Numbered from the stretch's first letter, positions 1 through 9,595 are shown. The stretch is 64,000 nucleotides of DNA from Desulfoluna limicola (GCF_021654575.1 NZ_AP024488.1:806001-870000), one strand, 5' to 3'. Made by a program: numbers and translations. Notes: a model not told the origin generated them from the sequence alone.

Positions 1-71
1 CGGCGCCGGTGGCAAGACCAACCCACCGGCAAGCCGGGGGCGTCGGGCTCGGATTGGGGCAGATCATGTGA
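1..71 (+). CDS. Possible 3' end of an upstream gene (partial)
   Basis: The frame ending in the TGA at 69-71 is open back to the window edge and overlaps the GTG start of the next gene in a GTGA arrangement, which is common for coupled genes. Only about 22 residues are visible and they match no family I recognise. The frame of the following kinase is also open to the edge, so this tail may not be a gene at all. Confidence 0.25.
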   Translation, partial: APVARPTHRQAGGVGLGLGQIM

Positions 72-1384
72 GGAAACTCAGGTGGCTCATGCTCTGCCGG
101 GCCCTGTTTGCTCTTCTGACCCTTTCGGCGGCCCTTGTGTATCGTGCCGGAGAAAATCTGTCGTTTTTTGTCGAGCCCCTCACCTCACTTTATGTGGTGG
201 CGGGGTTTGTTTTTTTGGTGAACCTGTTGTACCTGGTGGTCTTCCGATGGTTTAAGTACGAGGAGGCCTTTGGGGGGGTTCAGATTTTCGGAGATATTCT
301 CACTGTCTCCGCCATTGCCTACCTGACAGGACTTCTCTACAGTCCCTTTCTTTTTCTTTATCCCATTGTCATCATCTGCGGCACCATTATTCTGGGTCGG
401 ACAGGCGGGTACTTTACCGCCGCCATTGCATGCATCACCTTTGGTCTCTTGGTTGACCTTCAGTTTTATGGGCTTTTGAGTCCTCCAGGATTCGAGGCGA
501 CCCCCTTTGTCGAAGAGTTGACCTGGCAGAATGTGTTTTATCGGACATCTGTCCTGTTCCTGGCCTGTCTGGTCACCTCCCTTGTGAGTGGGTATATCGC
601 GGATCAGGAGAGGCGTGCCAGGGCGGACCTGGCCGTGATGGAGGAGCAGGTCAAGCGGGTGGAAAAGCTGGCCATCATCGGAGAGATGGCCGCCGGCCTG
701 GCCCATGAAATCAAAAACCCCCTGGCCTCCCTTTCCGGTTCCATTCAAATGCTTAAAGGGGAGAAAGGGTGGGAGCCCCACCATGAAAAGCTCATGGGCA
801 TTGCTGTGCGTGAAGCCGCCCGACTTTCAGGGCTGGTGACGGAGTTTTTGCTCTTTGCCCGTCCCGGTGTGGGCAAGCCCGAGTCCGTCGACCTTTTGGG
901 GGCCGTGGAGGAGACGGTTGCCTTGCTGGCTCAGGATCCCCGCAGGGGGCACCATGCCAGGGTTGAGGTTCATGTGGGGGAGGGGGTGACCGTGTGCATG
1001 GACTCAGGACACCTTCGGCAGGTACTGCTTAATCTCCTTATCAACGCCACGGAGGCCGTGGACGAGGGGGGGCTGGTTGTTTTTACGGGGTACGGGGATC
1101 GCAACAAAGGGGTGGTGCTTCGGGTGAAAGACGACGGGCCGGGCATTGAAAGTGAGGATGTGAAGCACATCTTTGATCCTTTTTTTACAACCAAAAAGGA
1201 TGGCACGGGCCTGGGGCTTTCCATTGTGCACAGGTTGCTTGAGGAGTGCGGCGGAGGAATTCGCGTAAGGAGCAGTCCCGGTGAGGGGGCGGAGTTTATT
1301 CTTTCTCTTCCCGCAGGCGGCAGGACGCCTGCAGCCTTGTCAACTTCCGGCCCGGTGTTGACAGGGGCAAATGAAATTGGTTAG
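68..1384 (+). CDS. Membrane sensor histidine kinase, PilS/NtrB-like
   Basis: A sensor kinase that would autophosphorylate and pass phosphate to a response regulator. Residues 1-180 hold about six hydrophobic segments, a short linker with coiled-coil character follows, then HisKA with the H-box (AGLAHEIKNP, phospho-acceptor His213) and a HATPase_c domain with N-box (NLLINATEA), G1 (DDGPGI) and G2 (GTGLGLS). The multi-pass N-terminus without a periplasmic loop domain resembles PilS of the type IV pilus system; no PAS domain is obvious. The expected PilR-type regulator does not follow; lysS does, after a 278-bp gap, so the partner is not in this window. The GTG start at 68 is chosen because the membrane segment begins right after it, but the frame is open to the window edge and the true start could lie upstream. 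Confidence 0.8.
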   Translation: MRKLRWLMLCRALFALLTLSAALVYRAGENLSFFVEPLTSLYVVAGFVFLVNLLYLVVFRWFKYEEAFGGVQIFGDILTVSAIAYLTGLLYSPFLFLYPIVIICGTIILGRTGGYFTAAIACITFGLLVDLQFYGLLSPPGFEATPFVEELTWQNVFYRTSVLFLACLVTSLVSGYIADQERRARADLAVMEEQVKRVEKLAIIGEMAAGLAHEIKNPLASLSGSIQMLKGEKGWEPHHEKLMGIAVREAARLSGLVTEFLLFARPGVGKPESVDLLGAVEETVALLAQDPRRGHHARVEVHVGEGVTVCMDSGHLRQVLLNLLINATEAVDEGGLVVFTGYGDRNKGVVLRVKDDGPGIESEDVKHIFDPFFTTKKDGTGLGLSIVHRLLEECGGGIRVRSSPGEGAEFILSLPAGGRTPAALSTSGPVLTGANEIG

Positions 1385-1662
1385 GTTAGGGGCATTTGGT
1401 CAAAATCAGGCCAGGAATGCCTTGGAGACCCCGCAAAACATGGGGGGCGCATTGTCCGGGAAATCGGTCGGCCCTTTGGTAAGTCGGTGTTGAATCATGG
1501 AATACTTGAAGCAGGGCTTCTGAACATATCAATTAAGATGCGACCGTAAGAAAAAAAGCTTTCAAAGGTTCTCCCTTGCTATGGAAAGGGCAACCTCGGC
1601 ATCGGGTATGCCGGGGAAGGACTGTTTTTTTACGGAGCCATCCATAAAGTGAGCAGCAGAGA

Positions 1663-3150
1663 ATGAGCAAAGAGAACGCACAGGACGTCGTCGAACAGAG
1701 AAAAGCGAAGAATGAAGAGTTGAGGGGGCGGGGGATTAACCTTTACCCCAATGACCTGCGGGTGACCCACACCGTCGCCGATCTCAAAGCATTCATCGAA
1801 GCCGAACCGGAGAACACAGGGCCCGAAGGGGCTGTCTTTACCGTGGCTGGCCGCATGATGGCTATCAACCGCATGGGCAAGTCTTCCTTTGTCCGCTTCA
1901 GGGACCGCAGCGGCCTCATGCAGGCCTTTGTTGCCAAGGATAAGGTTGGGGATGACGCCTATGAACTCTTTAAAAAAATGGACATCGGGGATTTTATCGG
2001 CCTGACCGGGACCTTGTTCAAGACCCGTACCGGCGAGTGGACCCTTCAGCCAACCACCCTTTCTCTGGTGTGCAAGTCCGTGCGCCCGCTGCCCGAAAAA
2101 TTCCATGGGTTGAAGGACCCTGAAAAACGCTATCGTCAGCGGTATGTAGACCTGATCATGAACCAGGACGTAAAAGAGATCTTCCGCAGACGAAGCCGTA
2201 TGATCCAGGCCGTTCGTGATTTCCTCCTTGAGAGGGATTATCTCGAGGTGGAAACACCCATGATGCAGCCCATTGCCGGCGGCGCCGAGGCCACCCCCTT
2301 TGTCACCCATCACCGTGCCCTGGACATGGATCTCTATCTGCGGATCGCACCGGAGCTCTACTTGAAGCGTCTCGTGGTGGGCGGCTTTGAACGTGTCTTC
2401 GAGATCAACCGCAACTTCAGGAATGAAGGGGTTTCCACCCGTCACAACCCTGAGTTCACCATGATCGAGTTCTACCAGGCCTACGCCAACTACGAGGACC
2501 TCATGGATCTCACCGAGGAGATGTTCGCCTATGTGGCCGAGCAGGTGACGGGCTCTCCTGTCATCGAATACCAGGGAAACACCATCGACTTCGGCACCGC
2601 GTGGAAACGTATCCCCATGATGGACTCCCTTGTGGAAATTGGCGGGATCGACAGAGATATTCTGGGTGACCATGAGGCACTCCTGAAGTTTGCCGACGAG
2701 AAGGGCATTCACATCACCAAAGCGGATCGCATGGGCAAGGTGATCACCAAGCTTTTTGATGAGCTTGTGGAGCCCAACCTCATCCAGCCTACCTTTATTA
2801 CCGGGTACCCGGTGGAGGTCTCTCCTTTGTCCCGTCGGAGCGACACCGACCCTGAACTCACCGACCGTTTTGAACTCTTCATCGCGGGCCGGGAGATCGC
2901 CAACGGCTTTTCCGAGCTCAACGACCCCGAAGACCAGCGAGAGCGATTCCTGGAGCAGGTGGCGGACAAAGAGGCTGGAAACGAAGAGGCCCACAACATG
3001 GACACCGACTATGTCGAAGCCCTTGAGTACGGCCTGCCACCCACAGCCGGGGAAGGCATCGGCATGGATCGGCTTGCCATGCTGCTGACAGATTCCCCTT
3101 CCATCCGTGAGGTGATTCTCTTTCCCTTGATGAAGCGGATCGAAAAGTAA
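1663..3150 (+). CDS. lysS: Lysyl-tRNA synthetase, class II
   Basis: Charges tRNA-Lys with lysine in the cytoplasm. The 495-residue length is normal for bacterial LysS. An N-terminal OB-fold anticodon-binding domain (about residues 50-150) precedes the class II catalytic core, where GGAEATPF, the motif 2 stretch FRNEGVSTRHNPEFT and the C-terminal motif 3 GEGIGMDRLAMLL are all intact. It heads the outer-membrane biogenesis gene run; the next gene begins about 70-100 bp downstream, beyond a small GC-rich inverted repeat. This order (lysS, lolC, lolD, bamA) is familiar from deltaproteobacterial genomes. No irregularities seen. Confidence 0.97.
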   Translation: MSKENAQDVVEQRKAKNEELRGRGINLYPNDLRVTHTVADLKAFIEAEPENTGPEGAVFTVAGRMMAINRMGKSSFVRFRDRSGLMQAFVAKDKVGDDAYELFKKMDIGDFIGLTGTLFKTRTGEWTLQPTTLSLVCKSVRPLPEKFHGLKDPEKRYRQRYVDLIMNQDVKEIFRRRSRMIQAVRDFLLERDYLEVETPMMQPIAGGAEATPFVTHHRALDMDLYLRIAPELYLKRLVVGGFERVFEINRNFRNEGVSTRHNPEFTMIEFYQAYANYEDLMDLTEEMFAYVAEQVTGSPVIEYQGNTIDFGTAWKRIPMMDSLVEIGGIDRDILGDHEALLKFADEKGIHITKADRMGKVITKLFDELVEPNLIQPTFITGYPVEVSPLSRRSDTDPELTDRFELFIAGREIANGFSELNDPEDQRERFLEQVADKEAGNEEAHNMDTDYVEALEYGLPPTAGEGIGMDRLAMLLTDSPSIREVILFPLMKRIEK

Positions 3151-3159
3151 TGACAAGAT

Positions 3160-3192
3160 ACCGCCGGTGGCGCAGACGCTCCTCCGGCGGTT
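3160..3192 (+). terminator. GC-rich inverted repeat after lysS
   Basis: ACCGCCGGTGG and CCTCCGGCGGT face each other across an 11-nt loop and are followed by TTTTG. It could act as a weak terminator or attenuator between lysS and lolC. The arm CCTCCGGCGG is the same core as the dispersed repeat cap found later in the window, so it may be a relic copy. Confidence 0.4.
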
Positions 3193-3250
3193 TTGAAAAT
3201 ACCCCCTGTGAAACGATGGTTGAATGAGCCGAATCGGATGTTCCCTTTCC

Positions 3251-4483
3251 ATGTCGTATGAATTCCTCATTGCCCTGCGCTACCTCAAGGCCAAGCGCAG
3301 GCAGACTTTCATCTCCCTTATAACCTTGCTGTCGGTTGCCGGTGTTGCTGTGGGGGTCATGGCCCTCGTTGTCGTCATTGCGGTGATGACCGGTGCTGAG
3401 AAGGACTTCAAGGCCCGTATCTTAGGCTTTCAGTCCCACATCTCCGTCATGAAACGGGGTGGGGGCATTGATGCGCCTGGGCAGCTTCTGGGAGTGATCA
3501 ATGGGGTCGAGGGCGTGACGGTGACAGCGCCCTTTGTGTACGGTCAGGTGATGCTTCGCTCTGCCTACGGGGTATCCGGGGCCGTGCTTCGGGGCGTGGA
3601 TCCTTTGGCGCCCGTGACGCAGATCGAAGGGTACCCACCCGAACGCCTTGAAAAACGCCTGGAACGCAAAGCCCCTTCCAGGGGTCGCCCTGCCGCTCCG
3701 GGTGTCGTGCTTGGAAAGGAGCTGGCTCTGAACCTGGGGGTGGGTGAGGGTGACATGATCTACCTTATTTCACCCAAGGGCATGATTTCTCCCATGGGCC
3801 ATGTGCCTTCCATGCGGCAGTTCAGGGTTGCCGGTCTCTTTGATTCCGGTATGTACGAGTATGACAGCGCCTTTGCCTACATCCATATTGATGACGCAAG
3901 GTCCGTCTTTCGCCTCGGCGAGAAGGTGACGGGCATGGACGTCTGGACCGACGCTCCGTATGAGGCGGATCGCATTCGGGAGGGGATTCTTGAGCGCATC
4001 GGGCCAATCTACTGGGCCCGGGATTGGATGCAGATGAATGCGAGCCTCTTTTCCGCGCTGAAACTCGAAAAAGCGGCGATGTTCGTGATTCTCATTTTGA
4101 TTGTTCTTGTGGCGGCGTTTAACATTGCCAGCAGCCTGATCATGATGGTGATGGAAAAAACACGGGACATCGCCATTCTCAAAGCCATGGGAGCCAAAGA
4201 CGGCAGCATCATGCGGATCTTTGTCTATCAGGGAACCATTATTGGCATGGTGGGGACCTCCATTGGGGTGATGCTCGGTGTGGTGCTCTGTTTTATTTTG
4301 AAGAACTTTAAAATCATTGACCTTCCCAAGGTCTACATATTCTCAACACTGCCGGTGAGGCTGGAGGCCATGGATGTTCTGGTCATCTCCCTTTCGGCAT
4401 TTTGCATCTGCTTTCTGGCCACCCTTTACCCTGCGTGGCAGGCTTCCAGGCAGAATACGGTGGAGGCGATACGTTATGGGTGA
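3251..4483 (+). CDS. lolC: Lipoprotein-releasing ABC permease LolC/LolE
   Basis: Inner-membrane permease of the LolCDE machine, which extracts lipoproteins from the inner membrane and hands them to LolA for the outer membrane. About 410 residues with the family topology: one N-terminal membrane segment after SYEFLIALRYLKAKRRQ, a large periplasmic domain (about residues 50-260), then three C-terminal membrane segments with the FtsX-type stretch VMEKTRDIAILKAMGA. Only one permease gene is present, so it probably works as a homodimer with the adjacent LolD. An in-frame ATG at 3224 would add nine residues; 3251 is preferred because family members begin at MSYEF. Its end overlaps the lolD start by 8 bp. 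Confidence 0.9.
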   Translation: MSYEFLIALRYLKAKRRQTFISLITLLSVAGVAVGVMALVVVIAVMTGAEKDFKARILGFQSHISVMKRGGGIDAPGQLLGVINGVEGVTVTAPFVYGQVMLRSAYGVSGAVLRGVDPLAPVTQIEGYPPERLEKRLERKAPSRGRPAAPGVVLGKELALNLGVGEGDMIYLISPKGMISPMGHVPSMRQFRVAGLFDSGMYEYDSAFAYIHIDDARSVFRLGEKVTGMDVWTDAPYEADRIREGILERIGPIYWARDWMQMNASLFSALKLEKAAMFVILILIVLVAAFNIASSLIMMVMEKTRDIAILKAMGAKDGSIMRIFVYQGTIIGMVGTSIGVMLGVVLCFILKNFKIIDLPKVYIFSTLPVRLEAMDVLVISLSAFCICFLATLYPAWQASRQNTVEAIRYG

Positions 4484-5171
4484 TGCCATGAGAGGGGCCA
4501 AGCTTTCTCTGGAGGGGATTTCCAAATCCTACAGTGCCGGTGGAGTGGAGCTCGATGTATTGAAAGATGTCTATTTCTCCATGGTCGGTGGAGAGCGAAT
4601 TGCTGTTACCGGAGCATCAGGCATCGGCAAGTCTACGCTGCTGCATATCGTGGGAGCTCTGGATCGTCCCGATGCGGGGCGGCTCATCTGTGATGGGGTC
4701 GACGTGTTCGCGGCGGATGACAAGCATCTGGCGGGGTTTCGGAACCGGACCATTGGGTTTGTGTTTCAATTTCATCATTTATTACCGGAGTTTACAGCGC
4801 TTGAAAACGTGATGTTGCCCCGGTTTATCAGAGGGGAGAAGGGAGAGGGGGTCCGAAAGGACGCCGAGGCGATCCTTGACAGGGTCGGTCTCTCTCGACG
4901 ACTGCACCACCGGGCAGGGGAGCTTTCCGGTGGGGAACAACAGCGTGTGGCCATTGCACGAGCGGTGGTGGGACGGCCCGCGATTCTTCTGGCTGATGAG
5001 CCGACAGGTAATCTGGACGGCAAAAACAGCAGCCAGATCCATGAGCTGCTCGACGAGTTGAACTGTGAAACCGGAATGACGGTTGTGGTGGTGACCCACA
5101 ACATGGAGCTGGCCGGTTATATGGATCGCCAGGTAACCCTGGAAGGCGGGCAGGTAGTTGAACGGACATGA
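4476..5171 (+). CDS. lolD: Lipoprotein-releasing ABC ATPase LolD
   Basis: ATPase driving LolC-dependent lipoprotein release at the cytoplasmic face of the inner membrane. The 231-residue product has Walker A (GASGIGKST), Q-loop, signature LSGGEQQRVAIARA, Walker B (ILLADEP) and the H-loop (VVTHN). The start at 4476 is chosen because GGAGG at 4462-4466 sits 9 nt upstream; a second ATG at 4488 is possible. The longer open frame back to 4374 is only overlap with lolC. The overlap with lolC indicates translational coupling, and bamA follows within 20 bp. Confidence 0.93.
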   Translation: MGDAMRGAKLSLEGISKSYSAGGVELDVLKDVYFSMVGGERIAVTGASGIGKSTLLHIVGALDRPDAGRLICDGVDVFAADDKHLAGFRNRTIGFVFQFHHLLPEFTALENVMLPRFIRGEKGEGVRKDAEAILDRVGLSRRLHHRAGELSGGEQQRVAIARAVVGRPAILLADEPTGNLDGKNSSQIHELLDELNCETGMTVVVVTHNMELAGYMDRQVTLEGGQVVERT

Positions 5172-5190
5172 CAACAAGGGAAACATATTA

Positions 5191-7851
5191 ATGACTCGAT
5201 TGACCAGGTCTCTTCTCTCTTCTCTGATGATCGCGATCGTGGTAATGGCCGGATCCATTTCTGCACAGGCTGAAGAGGCAGCAAAGCGGATTGCTGTCCT
5301 TCCTTTTCACGTGGTTTCCGAAACGGATCTCTCGTACCTCTCCGATCAGATCCCTGACACCCTTTCCCGCCAGCTGAAACGTGACGGCGGGGCAATGGTT
5401 GATGCCGCACCCCTGATGGGGGCAGTTGATGAAAAGGGTGCGGTGGACACCGCCCTTCTTGCAAGCACGGCCGCTGCGGCGAATATTGATCATGTGATCT
5501 GGGGCGCGTTGACACAGACGGGCAAGACTTACCGACTGGATGCGACCCTTTTTGACGTACGAAAGGGCAGCACCACGCCTCTTGCCAGTGAAGGCGAAGG
5601 GGTGGAGACCTTGATCTCCACCGTGGGGGACATGGCCGTGAAGGTCGGGTCCCGCATTTTCAGCTTTGAAACCATTTCAGATGTGAAGGTGGAAGGCAAC
5701 CGGCGCATCGAATCCGACGCGGTCCTTCGCATTGTGCGAACCAAAGCCGGTGACCGGCTTCAGAAAGATGCCCTCACGCGCGACATGAAGTCCATCTATC
5801 GCATGGGGTACTTTGAAGACATCAAGGTGGTGGCAGACCACAACGATGACGGAACGGCCACGGTGATTTTCCGTGTCAAGGAAAAGCCCACCATTCGGAA
5901 TGTCCAGGTGAAGGGCAACCATGTGTTTGATGATGAGAAGGTAAAAAAGAACATCACCCTTTCCAAGGGGGCGATTTTCAATACCGGGGCCCTCAACACC
6001 TCCATCAAGCAGATCGAAAGCCTCTACAACGAAAAGCACTACTACAAAACCAAGGTGAGCTATCGCCTCATCGATGTGGAGAACAACCAGGCCGATCTGG
6101 AGTTTACCATCGAGGAGGGGGAGAAGATCTGGATCAAAGAGATTGCCATCGAGGGCAACGACTTTTTCAGTGACAAAAAAATCCGTAAGATGATCAAGAC
6201 CAAGAAAAAGGGATTCTTCTCCTGGCTGACATCTTCTGGTACCCTGGAGATGGCGGATCTCAACGTCGATATGGCTGTGATCAACGCAGAGTACCAGAGA
6301 AACGGCTTTATCGACTGCCGGCTTGCAGACCCTGAGGTGGAGTACAAGGGCAAGTGGATCTACATCACGGTGAAGATTGAGGAGGGGAGTCGCTATGCCC
6401 TGGGCAATGTTGACGTGGATGGCGATATCCTGGACACCAAAGAAGCCCTGCTTGCTCGGTTGAGCGTGGGGGGGGACGAGTTCGTCAACCGTGAGAAGGT
6501 TCAGAACGACGTGGTGCTTCTGACCGATATCTACAGCGATGAAGGGTATGCCCGGGCAGCCGTGGTGCCCGACATCCGTCGCAACCGGGAAGACGGGGTG
6601 GCCGATGTGACCTACCGGGTCACCAAAGGGAGCATGGTCTATTTTGATAAGATCATTATCACCGGCAACTCCGTGACCCGGGACAAGGTCATCCGACGGC
6701 AGCTCAAGATCTACGAGCAGGAACTTTACCGGGGAGCCAAGCTCAAGGAGAGTGTCCGGAACCTCTATCGTCTCGAGTACTTCGGGGACATAAAAGTCAA
6801 CACCCTTGATACGGCTGATCCGGACAAGGTGAACCTTTCCATTGATGTGACGGAAAAACCCACCGGCACCTTTACCTTCGGCATGGGGTACAGTAGCGAG
6901 GACAAGCTTTTCGGCACCACCTCCATCTCCAAGCGAAACCTCTTCGGCAGGGACCAGTCCCTGGACCTGAAGGCTCAGTTCGGCGGCACCGGCAACAAGT
7001 ATTCGCTGATCTTTGTGGAGCCATGGCTTTTTGACATTCCCCTCTACTCCAAGTATGAGTTGAAGAACTGGGACGACGAGTATACCTATTACGACAAAAA
7101 AACCGTGGGTGGCGGAGTTACCCTGGGTTACCCCATTTTTGACTACACCCGTGCCTTTGTCTCCTATACCTACGAGCGCAACACCATCGACAACATCCAG
7201 ACCGGTGCTGCCAATAGTATTCGAGATATGGAAGGCCTCAATGTCCTGAGCAGCACCAGCTTCAGCATCAACTACGACACCCGGGATCGGCGCTACAACG
7301 CCCAGACAACCCGGGGCTTTGATCACACGGTCCGTGTGGAGCACGCCGGGGGGGCGCTGGGTGGGGACATGAGCTACTCCAAGTACACCGCCGAGTCGAG
7401 CTGGTTTTTTCCCGTCTTCTGGAAGGTGATCGGAATGATCCATGGCGAAGGGGGCCTCGTGGTTGAAAACAGCGAGGGCTTTCTGCCGGACTACAAGAAG
7501 TTTTACCTCGGGGGCATCAACTCCCTTCGCGGATTTGAGTACCAGGGCATTCACCTGCTAGACGATAATGATAACGAGATCGGCGGCAACAAGTACGTGC
7601 AGCTCAACGCCGAGCTCATTGTGCCCCTGTTTGGTGTGGACGGCCTGGTGGCACTTGTCTTTACCGATGCGGGCAACGTCTATGGAACAAAGCAGAACAT
7701 CGACCCCTCGGATTTTCGTCAAACCTACGGATTTGGTTTCAGGTGGTACTCCCCCATCGGCCCCATTCGGTTTGAAAGAGGCTACGTCGTAGACCCCCAG
7801 GAGGGCGAAGACAGGGCTCGTTGGGAGTTTTCCATGGGCACGGCCTTTTAA
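5191..7851 (+). CDS. bamA: Outer membrane protein assembly factor BamA
   Basis: Omp85-family protein that folds and inserts beta-barrel proteins into the outer membrane. The start at 5191 gives a clear signal peptide (MTRLTRSLLSS...SISAQAEE). Before the POTRA repeats lies an extra domain of about 140 residues (from KRIAVLPFHVVSETD) that resembles TolB/FlgO-like N-terminal folds rather than POTRA. Five POTRA domains follow, recognisable by repeats such as VKVEGNRRIESD, VQVKGNHVFDDEK, IAIEGNDFFSDKK, VDVDGDILDTKE and IIITGNSVTRDK, then the 16-strand barrel containing GGINSLRGF and ending in Phe, the usual outer-membrane sorting signal. At 886 residues it is longer than the E. coli protein (about 810), the difference being the N-terminal domain. 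It sits in one run with lolCD, ompH and lpx genes. Confidence 0.95.
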   Translation: MTRLTRSLLSSLMIAIVVMAGSISAQAEEAAKRIAVLPFHVVSETDLSYLSDQIPDTLSRQLKRDGGAMVDAAPLMGAVDEKGAVDTALLASTAAAANIDHVIWGALTQTGKTYRLDATLFDVRKGSTTPLASEGEGVETLISTVGDMAVKVGSRIFSFETISDVKVEGNRRIESDAVLRIVRTKAGDRLQKDALTRDMKSIYRMGYFEDIKVVADHNDDGTATVIFRVKEKPTIRNVQVKGNHVFDDEKVKKNITLSKGAIFNTGALNTSIKQIESLYNEKHYYKTKVSYRLIDVENNQADLEFTIEEGEKIWIKEIAIEGNDFFSDKKIRKMIKTKKKGFFSWLTSSGTLEMADLNVDMAVINAEYQRNGFIDCRLADPEVEYKGKWIYITVKIEEGSRYALGNVDVDGDILDTKEALLARLSVGGDEFVNREKVQNDVVLLTDIYSDEGYARAAVVPDIRRNREDGVADVTYRVTKGSMVYFDKIIITGNSVTRDKVIRRQLKIYEQELYRGAKLKESVRNLYRLEYFGDIKVNTLDTADPDKVNLSIDVTEKPTGTFTFGMGYSSEDKLFGTTSISKRNLFGRDQSLDLKAQFGGTGNKYSLIFVEPWLFDIPLYSKYELKNWDDEYTYYDKKTVGGGVTLGYPIFDYTRAFVSYTYERNTIDNIQTGAANSIRDMEGLNVLSSTSFSINYDTRDRRYNAQTTRGFDHTVRVEHAGGALGGDMSYSKYTAESSWFFPVFWKVIGMIHGEGGLVVENSEGFLPDYKKFYLGGINSLRGFEYQGIHLLDDNDNEIGGNKYVQLNAELIVPLFGVDGLVALVFTDAGNVYGTKQNIDPSDFRQTYGFGFRWYSPIGPIRFERGYVVDPQEGEDRARWEFSMGTAF

Positions 7852-7945
7852 ATTGTGGTCGGTTAACGCCGACGTGATGCAGCTGTTATTTGCCGGGACC
7901 GTGTCAGGATGCGAGCCCGGCCATCAAAAAAGGCGGGAGCTTTTT

Positions 7946-8470
7946 ATGCGATGCGGTATCAAAGGTCTTGCGGTGGCGGCCCTCCTTCTTGTGTGGTGGG
8001 GCTCCGCCCTCGGGGCCGATGTGGCGAAAATCGGTGTGGTGGATTTTCAACGGGTGCTCAAGGAGTCCCGTGCAGGCCGGGAAGCCGCCGAAGTGCTTCG
8101 GACCAAGCAGTCGGAACGAATGGCGGAGTTGGGCCAGATGAAGACACGAATCGCGTCTTTGCAATCCTCGGTTGAGAGCCTGGAGCTCTCTTCCACAACG
8201 CGTGAAGTCAGCGAAAAACGCAAGGAACTGGAAACGCTCCTTGGCGAGTTCAAGGCGGCGGATCAGAAGTACAGCCGCCTTTTTGCGGAGATCAACCGCA
8301 GGCAGACGGAAAAAATAAGAAAAGAGCTGAGCGGGATCATTGACCGCCTCGGTCGCAAAGGGGGCTACCTTCTGATTGTAGAGAAGAAGGAGGTGCTCTA
8401 CGCCCCTGAATCCATGGACATGACGGACAGGCTCATTGGTCTGTACGATGAGGCATACGAAAAGAGGTAA
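7946..8470 (+). CDS. OmpH/Skp family periplasmic chaperone
   Basis: Periplasmic chaperone expected to carry unfolded outer-membrane proteins to BamA. The start at 7946 is supported by GGGAG at 7934-7938 and by the signal peptide that follows (LAVAALLLVWWGSALGA). The mature part (about 150 residues) opens with the family beta strand KIGVVDFQRVLKES and then a long charged coiled coil, residues about 50-140, the tentacle region of Skp. Its place directly between bamA and lpxD, with one base separating it from lpxD, is the classic arrangement. Length of 174 is normal. Confidence 0.9.
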   Translation: MRCGIKGLAVAALLLVWWGSALGADVAKIGVVDFQRVLKESRAGREAAEVLRTKQSERMAELGQMKTRIASLQSSVESLELSSTTREVSEKRKELETLLGEFKAADQKYSRLFAEINRRQTEKIRKELSGIIDRLGRKGGYLLIVEKKEVLYAPESMDMTDRLIGLYDEAYEKR

Positions 8471-8471
8471 A

Positions 8472-9497
8472 ATGAAGCGTACCGTTCAAGAAATTGCCGA
8501 CGTTGTGGGAGGTACCGTTATCGGTGACGGCTCCCGACTCGTTTCGGCCCCGGCGCCGTTTGAAGACGCGGGGGAAGACCAGATCGTCTTTGCAGGGGAT
8601 GCAAGTTACCTGAAACGACTCTCCGAAACGGGTGCCGGAACGGTGCTGGTGCCTGAAGACCCTGGCAGCAGAGACAAGAGCTTCATTGTCGTGGCAAACC
8701 CCAAGGTTTCCTTTATTCAGGTCATGGAGATTTTTTCTCCCTCCAAGGCGGTGACCCATAAGGTGAGCCCTCACGCCTGTATCGGGGACAACGTCACCTT
8801 TGGCGGTCCGGCAGAGATCGGCCCCGGGGTGGTGGTTGGCGACGGCGTGACCCTTGGTGCGGGGTGCCGCCTTTCCCCCGGTGTTGTGGTGGGGGACGGG
8901 GTCAGCCTCGGCGACGACGTGACCCTTCAGGCCAACGTCACCATCGGTCATGGTTGCGTCATTGGAAACCGGGTGATTGTCAATGCCGGGTCGGTGATCG
9001 GCAGCGATGGGTACGGGTTTGCTCCGGAGGGGTCGACCTACCGGAAAATTCCCCACACCGGGATTGTTCAGATCGATGACGATGTGGAGATCGGCGCCTT
9101 AAATGCCATTGACCGCGCCACCAATGGCCGCACATGGATCCGGCGAGGGGTGAAAACCGACAACCTTGTCCATGTGGCCCACAACGTGGAGGTGGGGGAA
9201 GACACCCTCCTTGTGGCCCAGGTGGGGATTGCCGGAAGCTCCAAGGTGGGCAACCACGTGATCCTGGCCGGTAAGGCCGGAATCTCGGGACATCTCACCA
9301 TTGGTGACAATACCATTGTGGGACCTGCCGCAGGGGTGGTAAAATCGGTGGGTGACAATGAGGTGGTGTCGGGAACGCCGGCCATGCCCCATAAATTGTG
9401 GTTGAGGCTTATGAGCCTGATGCCCAAACTTCCAGAGTTGAAACGAACGGTTACCCAGCTTGAAAAACGGGTTGATCGACTTGAATCCGATAAGTAA
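8472..9497 (+). CDS. lpxD: UDP-3-O-acylglucosamine N-acyltransferase LpxD
   Basis: Third enzyme of lipid A synthesis: transfers a hydroxyacyl chain from ACP to UDP-3-O-acylglucosamine. The product has the N-terminal uridine-binding domain (residues 1-100), a left-handed beta helix of hexapeptide repeats (about 100-300) and a C-terminal helix. The catalytic histidine lies in NLVHVAHNVEVG, and the segment IGSDGYGFAPEG is typical of LpxD. The ATG at 8472 starts one base after the ompH stop, with AGAGG just before it. The 341-residue length is standard. Normally fabZ would follow, but there is only a 98-bp gap to lpxA. Confidence 0.95.
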   Translation: MKRTVQEIADVVGGTVIGDGSRLVSAPAPFEDAGEDQIVFAGDASYLKRLSETGAGTVLVPEDPGSRDKSFIVVANPKVSFIQVMEIFSPSKAVTHKVSPHACIGDNVTFGGPAEIGPGVVVGDGVTLGAGCRLSPGVVVGDGVSLGDDVTLQANVTIGHGCVIGNRVIVNAGSVIGSDGYGFAPEGSTYRKIPHTGIVQIDDDVEIGALNAIDRATNGRTWIRRGVKTDNLVHVAHNVEVGEDTLLVAQVGIAGSSKVGNHVILAGKAGISGHLTIGDNTIVGPAAGVVKSVGDNEVVSGTPAMPHKLWLRLMSLMPKLPELKRTVTQLEKRVDRLESDK

Positions 9498-9595
9498 CTT
9501 TTTGATTTTTAAAGTGTTATCGGGATATGCCAGAAACAGAGCAGAGCAATGACAGCATCCGCACCACACGTGTGCGCAGGAGATAAGGACGACCC

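Noticed and set aside
1630..3270. Long minus-strand open frame (546 codons) opposite lysS
   Set aside because: It lies fully over lysS, whose product is intact. The translation has no family motif and mirrors the codon bias of lysS on the other strand.
5677..7554. 625-codon minus-strand open frame opposite bamA
   Set aside because: It is antisense to a clear bamA and has no recognisable motif or start signal; typical mirror frame in GC-rich DNA.
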